DNA from: Andreesenia angusta
GTDB lineage: Bacteria > Bacillota > Clostridia > Tissierellales > Gottschalkiaceae
DNA length: 44,072 bases
NCBI GenBank assembly: GCA_030537835.1
Contig: JAUNVB010000006.1
Coordinates: 1-44,072, forward strand
Reading direction: 5' to 3'
Under the pieces are notes generated by a model, which saw only the letters and a program-made list of their open reading frames with translations, made no database searches and had not been told where the DNA came from. Made by a program: the position numbers and the translations under genes. This document shows, one piece after another, positions 32,393-40,627 of the stretch (position 1 is its first letter; each line of letters opens with the position of its first letter).

Positions 32393-33368
32393 AGTTTAAA
32401 TCTTCTTTTTTATCTAGAATTTTAAATAAGTATTTTCTGTACATCTTATATGCCAAGAAAATAAATAATATAAGCCATAAGATATCGATCAATAGAGATA
32501 TTTTTATTCCGTCAAAGTATAGTCCTGGTATTCCATTTATCGGCTTTAAAATATATAGATTGCCTATAAAAGTATATTTTGCAAGGATATTTGGATATAA
32601 ATATCCATATCTCAATGGTTCAATAGCAATATAGAATACTAATGAAGCTATTGCGGCAATATTTATTCTATTAAATATTGATGAAAACATCATTGGTATT
32701 ATCGATGCAAATACTGGATAGGTTAAACTCAGTATTATGGCTTTAATAATATAACTCTTCCAAACCGTAATTACTATATTTCCATCAATATAGTTTATTA
32801 TATTACCGCTATAGGAGCCAAAGTTCTTAATCCCTATGATATAGGTTATTGCAAAATTCATAATCCATATGAATATGGAGAATAAAACTCCTGATAAGAT
32901 TTTCGAAAAAAATATCTTCTTATATCCAAATGCTCCAAGATAATAAAAGCTCGCTTTATCGAATCTAATAGATAATGAGCTAAGTATTATTATAATTGTC
33001 ACTATATAAAAAATATTCTTATTATTAAAAAAAGTATATTCTATATATCCCTTTACTGTATTCTGATCGATATCGGGTGCAATATCATTTTCTAATCTGT
33101 ATTTACTTATCTCTATAATATTATTTAATTTTATCTTATCCCTATCAGTCTTTAACAAATCTTTCTTCTCTTCTATAATTCTTAGATTATGTGTTTCAAC
33201 GGTCTTCCAATCCAATAAAGATGATTTAGAATTATACTCTAATTCTTCAATCGATTGTTTATAATATTTAGCTGAAATTATAGCTGAAAAAGAAAATATA
33301 ATAACCGATATTATAAGAGTTATTAGAAAAACCTTATTTTTTAATTCTTCCCTAATTAAAAATAATAT
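32379..33368 (-). CDS. Orphan ABC-2-type permease with a non-standard (AUA) start
   Basis: A membrane protein of about 329 residues with an ABC-2 exporter layout: an N-terminal helix, a charged extracytoplasmic loop of about 80 residues and five further helices. The open frame extends upstream of the TTG at 33215 through LFLIREELKNKVFLITLIIS, a typical first helix of such permeases. At the proper distance (9 bases) after AGAGGTGAT the codon is ATA, preceded by an in-frame TGA, and no ATG, GTG or TTG fits. Either AUA is used or the start has been lost by mutation. No ATPase partner is adjacent, so this may be a remnant. Confidence 0.6.
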   Translation of the reverse strand: MLFLIREELKNKVFLITLIISVIIFSFSAIISAKYYKQSIEELEYNSKSSLLDWKTVETHNLRIIEEKKDLLKTDRDKIKLNNIIEISKYRLENDIAPDIDQNTVKGYIEYTFFNNKNIFYIVTIIIILSSLSIRFDKASFYYLGAFGYKKIFFSKILSGVLFSIFIWIMNFAITYIIGIKNFGSYSGNIINYIDGNIVITVWKSYIIKAIILSLTYPVFASIIPMMFSSIFNRINIAAIASLVFYIAIEPLRYGYLYPNILAKYTFIGNLYILKPINGIPGLYFDGIKISLLIDILWLILFIFLAYKMYRKYLFKILDKKEDLNYSQV

Positions 33369-33406
33369 ATTAAATCACCTCTATCTATACACTATTATTT
33401 AGATAA

Positions 33407-33415
33407 ATTATAGCA
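33407..33415 (-). promoter_or_regulatory. Extended -10 promoter of the ABC-2 permease gene
   Basis: TGCTATAAT reads leftward at 33415-33407, with TGGATA 17 bases further upstream as a weak -35. Confidence 0.5.
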
Positions 33416-33440
33416 TAATCACAATCGTATATCCATTTAT

Positions 33441-34733
33441 TTATAATATCTGAACCATATTATATTTAAGCAGATTGTCTAATGATTTCATTATTCCTAA
33501 TTTACAATGTTCATAAGTTAATCCACCTTGATAATAAGCAAAATAAGGCTCTCTCATAGGTCCATCTGCTGAAAGCTCTATTGAAGAACCTTGTATAAAT
33601 GCTCCTGCAGCCATTATAACCTCTTCCTCATAACCTGGCATTTCCGATGGTACTGGTGCAAAATAAGAGTCTACAGGAGATGCTGATTGAATCCCCTCAC
33701 AAAATTTTATTAATTTTTCAGGATCATCAAATTTTATAGCTTGAATTATATCTGATCTTTTATCATTCAATTTAGGAACTGTCTCAAATCCTAAAGAAGA
33801 ATATACTGATGCTAAAAGAATAGAACCCTTAATAGCCTCAGATACTATATGAGGAGCTAAAAACAGGCCTTGTAATACATTCCTAGTCATACCGAATGTT
33901 AAACCACAGTCCTTACCTATTCCTGGCGCTGTAGCCCTATTAGAAACGTATTCTATTAGATCTGAACGCCCTACTATATATCCTCCTGATAGTGCTAAAC
34001 CACCACCTGGATTCTTAATCAATGATCCTGCCATAATATCTGCGTTGAATTCCGATGGTTCGTATTCTTCAATGAATTCACCATAACAATTATCTACAAA
34101 GCATATAATATTTTGATCAATCTCTTTAACTATATCTATGGCATCACTCAATTCCTTAATAGTAAAAGCATTTCTATTGCTATATCCAGTCGATCTTTGC
34201 AAACCAACCATTTTTGTATCTTTCGTTATATAATTTTTTATATTATCTAAATCTATTTTTTTATCTTTAAGAGGCAACTCTTTATACTTTATACCGAATT
34301 CTAAAAGAGTTCCTTTCATATCCCCTTCAAGTCCAATCGATTTCTTTAGAGTATCGTACGGCGCTCCAGTTATATATACTAGTTCATCACCTGGCTTTAA
34401 TAGGCCAGAAAGTGTAAGATTTATTGCGTGAGTACCTGATGCAATAGTAGGCCTTACTAATGCATCTTCCGTTTTAAATATTTGCGAATATATCTGCTCT
34501 ACTTTATCTCTACCCATATCATCATATCCATAACCAGTAGTCCATGTAAAATGCGTTGAATTTAAATTATTATCTTGCATAGCCTTTATAACTTTATATT
34601 GATTGTATTCTTTTATTTCGTCTATATTATTAAATTTTGATTTTAATTCCATTTCTTTATCTAATACGTATTTTATAACTCTCTTGTCTAAGTCGTATTC
34701 ATTTGCTAATAAATTATAAGAAATATTTAACAT
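33441..34733 (-). CDS. PLP enzyme, aluminium-resistance/methionine gamma-lyase-like family
   Basis: A 430-residue PLP-dependent enzyme of the YnbB-like group annotated as aluminium resistance or cystathionine beta-lyase-like protein. Features are FTWTTGYGYDDMGRDKVEQI, VRPTIASGTHAINLTL, DNCYGEFIEEYEPSE with the PLP-Asp, and AGSLIKNPGGGLA with the likely Schiff-base lysine. The biochemical reaction of this family is not firmly known. The TTG eight codons earlier has no ribosome site; ATG 34733 follows AGGGA. It is monocistronic with an extended -10 promoter and shares an upstream element with the ten-gene operon. Confidence 0.87.
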   Translation of the reverse strand: MLNISYNLLANEYDLDKRVIKYVLDKEMELKSKFNNIDEIKEYNQYKVIKAMQDNNLNSTHFTWTTGYGYDDMGRDKVEQIYSQIFKTEDALVRPTIASGTHAINLTLSGLLKPGDELVYITGAPYDTLKKSIGLEGDMKGTLLEFGIKYKELPLKDKKIDLDNIKNYITKDTKMVGLQRSTGYSNRNAFTIKELSDAIDIVKEIDQNIICFVDNCYGEFIEEYEPSEFNADIMAGSLIKNPGGGLALSGGYIVGRSDLIEYVSNRATAPGIGKDCGLTFGMTRNVLQGLFLAPHIVSEAIKGSILLASVYSSLGFETVPKLNDKRSDIIQAIKFDDPEKLIKFCEGIQSASPVDSYFAPVPSEMPGYEEEVIMAAGAFIQGSSIELSADGPMREPYFAYYQGGLTYEHCKLGIMKSLDNLLKYNMVQIL

Positions 34734-34790
34734 AAAATCCCTGCTTTCTTCTATCAATTAAAATTATTATATCCGGTATTATTATATCAT

Positions 34791-34799
34791 AATATGGTT
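34791..34799 (-). promoter_or_regulatory. Extended -10 promoter of the PLP enzyme gene
   Basis: TGATATAAT reads leftward at 34799-34791. A second TGATATAAT lies 12 bases upstream (34811-34803), touching element copy B. Confidence 0.5.
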
Positions 34800-34808
34800 T
34801 TTATTATA

Positions 34809-34839
34809 TCATTTATGATAAGATTAATTAAGATATTAT
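34809..34839. repeat. Shared 31-base element, copy B
   Basis: Second copy of the element at 32329-32359, 30 of 31 identical. Here it is 12 bases from the nearest downstream -10 box instead of 44. Confidence 0.6.
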
Positions 34840-34860
34840 TTTGTAAATAATAATTTATAA

Positions 34861-34898
34861 AAATAACCAGAGACAATTATTCTGTCTCTGGTTATTTT
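34861..34898 (-). terminator. Terminator of the unknown gene at 34897
   Basis: A perfect 15-bp stem AAATAACCAGAGACA with its complement and 7-base loop, beginning at the stop codon, with T-tract on the minus strand. Confidence 0.85.
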
Positions 34899-35802
34899 AA
34901 TTTTCCGGTGTTTCTATTAAAACTCTATCGGTTGAAATCACTAAATGTTTTACAAAATTATTTCTCTCTTCCTCTACTATCTCTAAATAATCCTTTAATA
35001 AATTTATGAATTCTTCTATATCGAAAGATTCTTTATCACAATTATAGTTAATAATTCCATTCACTTCATCTTTTCCCATATCGTATACGAATTTAATCTC
35101 TCTATTCCTCAAATTCCCTATAGCTATAGCCTCTAAAGTATTTATAACTGATGCTTCTGGAATCTCATCAAAAATATCTCTATATATTATCTTATGTTTT
35201 TTAGTATTAGATAATATAATCTCTATTTCTTGAGCTTGCTCATCCGATTTTACTAATTTAAATACTATTGATAGACCATTATTCACCTGTTCCTTAGTAT
35301 AAAAATAATTATTCTTCTCTAAATAATCTATTAATATATTGCTAATATCTCCTGAGACATTAGACTGTACTTCAGATATTAAAGCATTTAAATCGATTTT
35401 ATTCGCAAAATTTTCATTTATATAATCTATTATTGAATGTTTTTCAATATATTCTAATATATTTACTCTATTATTATAGATATTTTCCATATCAATATTA
35501 TAATTCTTTGCTTTTATATCATTTTTACTGAATATTATTTTTGAATCATCCAGGATGAATTTAACTGTATCTGAGTCTTGATTTCTCTCATTTAAATATA
35601 TTAATAATTCTGTCTTCTGATAAAATGGTATGGATTTTGTAAGTCCTATTATCATAGTAGAAATATTGCAATAATCTTCCGTTATTATATCCATTACTTT
35701 AATATCTTTATCTCTTAAACTCTTTTGATCAGTTATTATGATATTTTCCTTTATATCATAGTCCTTATTTATTTTTTTTAAATAATCTAAATACTTTTCC
35801 AT
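34897..35802 (-). CDS. Protein of unknown function, 301 residues
   Basis: I do not recognise this protein. It is soluble, acidic and rich in Asn, Ile, Asp and Lys (MEKYLDYLKKINKDYDIKEN at the N terminus). It has alternating helical and strand-like segments and no catalytic motif that stands out. An in-frame ATG at 35820 precedes the ribosome site AGAGGTG, so ATG 35802 is chosen. The promoter is an extended -10 at 35834-35826. It is divergent from another unknown gene (35953) across 150 bases. Confidence 0.68.
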   Translation of the reverse strand: MEKYLDYLKKINKDYDIKENIIITDQKSLRDKDIKVMDIITEDYCNISTMIIGLTKSIPFYQKTELLIYLNERNQDSDTVKFILDDSKIIFSKNDIKAKNYNIDMENIYNNRVNILEYIEKHSIIDYINENFANKIDLNALISEVQSNVSGDISNILIDYLEKNNYFYTKEQVNNGLSIVFKLVKSDEQAQEIEIILSNTKKHKIIYRDIFDEIPEASVINTLEAIAIGNLRNREIKFVYDMGKDEVNGIINYNCDKESFDIEEFINLLKDYLEIVEEERNNFVKHLVISTDRVLIETPEN

Positions 35803-35825
35803 TCTAACACCTCTTTCCATAATAT

Positions 35826-35834
35826 ATTATAGCA
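35826..35834 (-). promoter_or_regulatory. Extended -10 promoter of the unknown gene at 34897
   Basis: TGCTATAAT on the minus strand, 24-32 bases before the ATG, leaving a very short leader. Confidence 0.5.
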
Positions 35835-35902
35835 AATAAAAATAGAAAAAGGCTAATATAATATTCAGATACATAACTCTACTATACAGAATATGTATTT
35901 GA

Positions 35903-35911
35903 TGATATAAT
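35903..35911 (+). promoter_or_regulatory. Extended -10 promoter of the unknown gene at 35953
   Basis: TGATATAAT with TATACA 17 bases upstream as a partial -35. Confidence 0.5.
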
Positions 35912-35952
35912 GTACTATGATAAAGATTATTACTATAATAGAGGTGATTATA

Positions 35953-36834
35953 ATGATTTTTCCTATGGTCTTAGCTGGAGCAACTGTTACGGGTATTAAA
36001 GGGAAACAATTAGGAAATAGATATAGAGCTAATAATAAATTAGCTAAAACAATTTCTAATACGACTGATAATATATACGATATAGCATTATTGAATTTAA
36101 ATAAAAATAGAACTATAGCTAGAAATAAGATATTCTCTATAGATAAATATAAAAGAGAGTTTTTAAATAAAGATCTTACAGAGTTCTTAACGCTTTCTAA
36201 TAAATTTTCGAATTATGCATGTAATAGAAAAAGATTAGGTCAAGAGATGATAAATATAATCAATTTCTCTATTTTAGATGATGAAAATTCAAATCTATCC
36301 TATTTTTTGAATTCTGAAGATATTAAAAAGATGAATTTAGAAGATTCTTTCATAATAGATAATATTGATATAAATGAACTTTTAAATATTCGTCCTTATA
36401 GTCTAGAATTAGTATCCGAAAAGAATCTCTCTAAAGCCATAGATAGGTATAATAATATGAAGAGCATTATCTTCAGTTTAAGAAAGTTAAATGAGACTAT
36501 GCTTGATTATCAAAGAAATTGTTTAATAGCCTTAAAATATTACGATGAATTCGTTAAAATTTATAGATATTATTTAAAAAGAATGAAGAGTATAGTTGAA
36601 TGTTCAAATTACATAGATCAGAATAATCTTGGAAATAAATTCAAAAAAATTCTCTTCAATCAAAATAAAATTAATTATTTGAAACTAGATTATAACGATA
36701 GAAAGACTCTTGATAATATCGCAATAATGAGCGATATTATACTAGAAGCCTTTAAATATAAAGTCGCAAATAGAGATGGAACTGTAAATATTAAATTAAA
36801 TTCAAAATTAAAAAGCTTAAGAGTAGATATTTAA
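35953..36834 (+). CDS. Protein of unknown function, 293 residues, helical
   Basis: I do not recognise this protein. The N terminus is a short apolar stretch with glycine (MIFPMVLAGATVTGIKGKQL). The remainder looks helical and basic, with little sign of beta structure and possible coiled-coil stretches (RYNNMKSIIFSLRKLNETML, YYDEFVKIYRYYLKRMKSIV). The upstream in-frame ATG at 35917 lies before the ribosome site AGAGGTGAT; ATG 35953 is well spaced from it. It converges on the FUSC gene and its 3' end is part of the shared terminator. Confidence 0.68.
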   Translation: MIFPMVLAGATVTGIKGKQLGNRYRANNKLAKTISNTTDNIYDIALLNLNKNRTIARNKIFSIDKYKREFLNKDLTEFLTLSNKFSNYACNRKRLGQEMINIINFSILDDENSNLSYFLNSEDIKKMNLEDSFIIDNIDINELLNIRPYSLELVSEKNLSKAIDRYNNMKSIIFSLRKLNETMLDYQRNCLIALKYYDEFVKIYRYYLKRMKSIVECSNYIDQNNLGNKFKKILFNQNKINYLKLDYNDRKTLDNIAIMSDIILEAFKYKVANRDGTVNIKLNSKLKSLRVDI

Positions 36835-36853
36835 TATCTGCTCTTAAGCTTTT
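36811..36853. terminator. Bidirectional terminator embedded in two gene ends
   Basis: A stem of about 20 bp (AAAAGCTTAAGAGTAGATAT with its complement, one G-U) spans the last codons of the helical unknown gene and the stop of the FUSC gene, with A/T tracts on both sides. Confidence 0.85.
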
Positions 36854-38715
36854 ATATATTTTAATTCCTCTGATATAATATCTATATCTTGATTGATGCT
36901 ATCTAATGTCTTTTCACTATCTCTTATATCCCTATTGACTTCATATATGAATCTATCTAAAAAGTCTTTAATTTTTGATATCTTTTCCTCTTTGATCTTT
37001 TTATTAGTAGATAAAGATAGAAAATATGCCTTTTCTAAAGAGAAAGCCAGAGTTGTCAATTTATCATAGACAGTCATATTATACTTCTTTTCATCTAGAT
37101 CTTTAATATCGTCTATATATTCAAACATATGTTTCAATGTATAGTGATTTTGCATAAAATTAAATAATATTTTTTTCGTTCTAAAACTCTGTTCTAAATT
37201 ATTCGTATTAAATATATTATCTATCTGGTCTAACGAAACTATCCCAATATTCTTATAATTATTTCTATAAACTGTCAATCTATCTTTTGGTAGGAAGAAT
37301 CTATTCGCAAATAATGCGACTAGACTTGCTAATATTATATAGAATATCTTTAGTTCTATAGCTTTTCCTACTCCTAGAGATATTGCTACTAATGAAGTTC
37401 CAAAAAGTGTTGACCAAAGATTTCTAGTCCAATTATTTGCAGGAGTCGCATAGAATAGATAAGAGCTAATAAAAAATACTGCAAAGCAAAAAGCCTTAGT
37501 GCCAAATTGCGAAAGCAGTATAGCTAGGACTATACTTCCTACTAAAGTCCCTATTAATCTATTCTTTATATATATTCGACTTTCTTCATACAATGGTTTT
37601 ACAAGAAATACAGCGTTTATCGGTAACCAATAAGAGTAATTAGTCGATATAAATGATGAAGCAAGCATGGTCAAAGATGTGACAGTTGCAAGTCTTAATG
37701 CAAAGGCAAATCTGAACTCGTTCATCTGAAAATATAGTTTAATCTTATAGTTTTTTATAAACTCTTTAGTCATAGATATATTCATTCTAAACTGTGAATT
37801 AAAAGAATTCATAAGTCTATAGTCTTCAATTATTATCATTTTTAAAAACAATAGTATTCCTGCAAAATTTCTCTTAACAAATTCATCCTCTGGATTTATT
37901 TCTTCAATAGCAATAGTCACTTTATTTAAAGCTTCTTCTCTATTGTCTCTTAGATTCTCTTTTAAATATTTCAATATAGATATATTTTCATATATATATT
38001 CCCTATGAACTCTCAATTCTTCAGCATTCAATACTTCATGAAATATCTTAACTCTTTTCAATATTACTATCATATAGTATTCTGTTATATTCCTCCGCTT
38101 AATCTTAGATGGAAAAATCATCGAATTATGAAAACTATCGTATAATGAAGATATTATACTGTCCATCCTATCTATTATTTCATTATCAAATTTTTCTGAA
38201 TTCAAACTCTCTAAATATTCAATTATTATATTTAAAGATTCATCTATTAAGCTTTGGGCTTCTGTCTCAATATTTTTAAATCTATCTCTTATGAAAAAGA
38301 CTATAAATATTATAATATAAAATACTATTAATAATAGGGATAATTTAGGTATCTCATTTAATTCTAGAGGTCTCAATTGTAGGAATATAAATTCTATAAA
38401 ATAGATTATATACCCCGTTGGTGATGCCTGACTGAAAAATACATAGGCAATAAAAAATACTATTATAGCATTCATAATAAACTGTAAAATAGCATTTTGA
38501 CTAGCTAAAACTGCTAGAATTGCCAATATAAATTGAAAAGAAACATCTTTTAAATACTTCTTATATTCAAATTTCGTATAAGACCTAATTAAATAAAATA
38601 AACTCATATAAAAACCTAATATTGCAAATTGAGAACCAAAGAGCTTCAATATTATAATAAAGGATATCCACAAGACTATAGCAGTAGGAAATGCCATTTT
38701 TAATCTCTTTAACAA
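36844..38715 (-). CDS. FUSC-family membrane protein (aromatic acid exporter-like)
   Basis: A 623-residue membrane protein with the FUSC/YccS layout. It has a first membrane block (about residues 10-160), a cytoplasmic helical region (about 165-330), a second block (about 340-480, LRLATVTSLTMLASSFIST and SYWLPINAVFLVKPLYEESR) and a helical C-terminal domain. The segment RIYIKNRLIGTLVGSIV is characteristic of the second block. Related proteins export aromatic acids or other small anions; the substrate here is unknown. The start is TTG after GGAGG. It is the last gene of the operon, 27 bases after pgsA. Confidence 0.82.
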   Translation of the reverse strand: MLKRLKMAFPTAIVLWISFIIILKLFGSQFAILGFYMSLFYLIRSYTKFEYKKYLKDVSFQFILAILAVLASQNAILQFIMNAIIVFFIAYVFFSQASPTGYIIYFIEFIFLQLRPLELNEIPKLSLLLIVFYIIIFIVFFIRDRFKNIETEAQSLIDESLNIIIEYLESLNSEKFDNEIIDRMDSIISSLYDSFHNSMIFPSKIKRRNITEYYMIVILKRVKIFHEVLNAEELRVHREYIYENISILKYLKENLRDNREEALNKVTIAIEEINPEDEFVKRNFAGILLFLKMIIIEDYRLMNSFNSQFRMNISMTKEFIKNYKIKLYFQMNEFRFAFALRLATVTSLTMLASSFISTNYSYWLPINAVFLVKPLYEESRIYIKNRLIGTLVGSIVLAILLSQFGTKAFCFAVFFISSYLFYATPANNWTRNLWSTLFGTSLVAISLGVGKAIELKIFYIILASLVALFANRFFLPKDRLTVYRNNYKNIGIVSLDQIDNIFNTNNLEQSFRTKKILFNFMQNHYTLKHMFEYIDDIKDLDEKKYNMTVYDKLTTLAFSLEKAYFLSLSTNKKIKEEKISKIKDFLDRFIYEVNRDIRDSEKTLDSINQDIDIISEELKYIKA

Positions 38716-38742
38716 AATTCATCCTCCTCTTCAATTTTGTTC

Positions 38743-39288
38743 TTAAGATATATTAGTGAATATCTCTTTATTTCTATAGTAATAATCGTATCCCGATATT
38801 ACTGTGAATATAGTCGCTATATACATGACTATAATATCCATATCTATACCTATATAAGAAAACGGAAAATTATCTAGCAGTATAAGTATAATTCCTGTCA
38901 TCTGAGTTATTGTCTTTATCTTTCCCCATTTGCTAGCAGCTATCGTTATATTATCAGAAGCTGCTAGTATTCTTATACCTGTTACTATAAATTCTCTTGC
39001 TATTATTATAAAAGCCATCCATGAGCCGATTTTATCCGCTTCGACAAAGCATATCAATGCAGCAACTACGAGTAGCTTATCGGCTAATGGATCCATGAAT
39101 TTACCAAATTTTGTTATTTGATTTCTACTCCTTGCAATATATCCATCTAAAGTATCAGTAAGTGATGCTATTACGAAAATTATCAATGCTATGATATCGT
39201 TGTAGGGTATATTATTATTTAGTAAAAAAATCATAAAAATTGGAACTAGTAAAACTCTAGCTAGAGTTAATTTATTTGCTAAATTCAT
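38743..39288 (-). CDS. pgsA: CDP-diacylglycerol--glycerol-3-phosphate 3-phosphatidyltransferase
   Basis: Makes phosphatidylglycerol phosphate in the membrane. The 181-residue protein has four or more helices and the CDP-alcohol phosphotransferase motif D-x2-DG-x2-AR-x8-G-x3-D-x3-D, here DTLDGYIARSRNQITKFGKF followed by MDPLADK. Both ATGs at 39297 and 39288 are in frame, but AGGAG abuts the first, so ATG 39288 at 9-base spacing is used. It overlaps the end of rimO by 17 bases. Confidence 0.93.
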   Translation of the reverse strand: MNLANKLTLARVLLVPIFMIFLLNNNIPYNDIIALIIFVIASLTDTLDGYIARSRNQITKFGKFMDPLADKLLVVAALICFVEADKIGSWMAFIIIAREFIVTGIRILAASDNITIAASKWGKIKTITQMTGIILILLDNFPFSYIGIDMDIIVMYIATIFTVISGYDYYYRNKEIFTNIS

Positions 39289-40609
39289 AAAAAACATCTC
39301 CTATTAAATCATACTCTAATCCATCTTTTATTTTAACTTTTAAAAGATCTCCTATATTCAATTCCCTATCAGAATCTACATATACTATACCATCGATTTC
39401 AGGGCTATCCATATAAGTTCTTCCGATATAAAGACCATCTTCTAGATATTCTTCTATTAATACATCGTATTTATTCCCAATAGATTTCTTACATAATCGA
39501 CTAGAAATACCTTCTTGTATTTTCATCAATTCTACTCTTCTTTCTTCCTTTACTTCATCTGATATATGATTTGGAAGTCTAGCTGCTGCAGTATTTTCCT
39601 CCTTAGAATATGTGAAAACTCCTAGTCTATCAAATTTTATTTCCGATATGAAATCTTTTAAAATATCGAAATCCTTTTCAGTCTCTCCAGGAAACCCTAC
39701 TATCAATGTCGTTCTAATTATAATATCAGGAATTTCTTTTCTAAGTTTATTTATAAGTTCATTGATAGATTTTCTATCAGTATCTCTATTCATAAGTTTT
39801 AAAATTCTATCTGAAATATGTTGTATCGGAATATCTACATAATGTAAGACTTTTTCATTTCTTTTCATAGATAAAATCAGTTCATCTGTAAAAGTTTCAG
39901 GATAGATATATAGTATTCTAATCCATTCTAAACCATCTATCTTATTGAGTTCATCTAATAATTCCGGAAGTTTGAATTCACCATATAGATCAATTCCATA
40001 TTTGCTTGTATCCTGTGCTATTAATATTATCTCTTTAGTGCCATTTTCAACTAAATTTTTAGCCTCAGTAATTATAGAATCCATTGTCCTACTTCTATAT
40101 TTACCTCTTAATTTAGGAATTATGCAATAAGTGCAATGATTATCGCAACCTTCTGATATTTTAATATATGAGCTATACATTGGTGTTATAATCTCTCTTT
40201 TTATATCTTCTTGATAGTCTGTATTTATATCTCCAAATTTTGCTACTCTATTGCCTTCTAAAGCTTCTTCTACAATTTCAGATATTTCTTGAATATTGCC
40301 TGTTCCTAATATAGCGTCTACTTCAGGTAATTCATCTAAAATCTCTTCTTTATATCTCTGTGTCAGACATCCTGATACTATTAAACATTTACAGTTTCCA
40401 CTATCTTTAAATTCAGAAAGTTCTAATATAGTGTTTATAGATTCTTCCTTAGCTTTATCTATGAATCCACAAGTATTTATAATGATTATATCTGCTTTAC
40501 TGCAATCTTCTATTATCTCATATTCCTTATTCTTTAATATCCCCATCATTAGTTCAGAATCTATAAGGTTTTTTGAACAACCTAAAGATACCATTGAAAT
40601 TCTATACAT
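39272..40609 (-). CDS. rimO: Ribosomal protein S12 methylthiotransferase
   Basis: A radical-SAM enzyme that adds a methylthio group to an aspartate of S12. The 445-residue protein has the N-terminal UPF0004 domain with cluster cysteines (MVSLGCSKNLIDSE, INTCGFIDKAKEES, VSGCLTQRY), the radical-SAM motif SEGCDNHCTYCIIPKLRGKY and a C-terminal TRAM domain. SLGCSKNLIDSE rather than the MiaB pattern favours RimO. AAAGGGG precedes the ATG. It sits 18 bases after ftsK and overlaps pgsA. Confidence 0.95.
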   Translation of the reverse strand: MYRISMVSLGCSKNLIDSELMMGILKNKEYEIIEDCSKADIIIINTCGFIDKAKEESINTILELSEFKDSGNCKCLIVSGCLTQRYKEEILDELPEVDAILGTGNIQEISEIVEEALEGNRVAKFGDINTDYQEDIKREIITPMYSSYIKISEGCDNHCTYCIIPKLRGKYRSRTMDSIITEAKNLVENGTKEIILIAQDTSKYGIDLYGEFKLPELLDELNKIDGLEWIRILYIYPETFTDELILSMKRNEKVLHYVDIPIQHISDRILKLMNRDTDRKSINELINKLRKEIPDIIIRTTLIVGFPGETEKDFDILKDFISEIKFDRLGVFTYSKEENTAAARLPNHISDEVKEERRVELMKIQEGISSRLCKKSIGNKYDVLIEEYLEDGLYIGRTYMDSPEIDGIVYVDSDRELNIGDLLKVKIKDGLEYDLIGDVFYEFSK

Positions 40610-40627
40610 ATTTTAGCCCCTTTCAGA

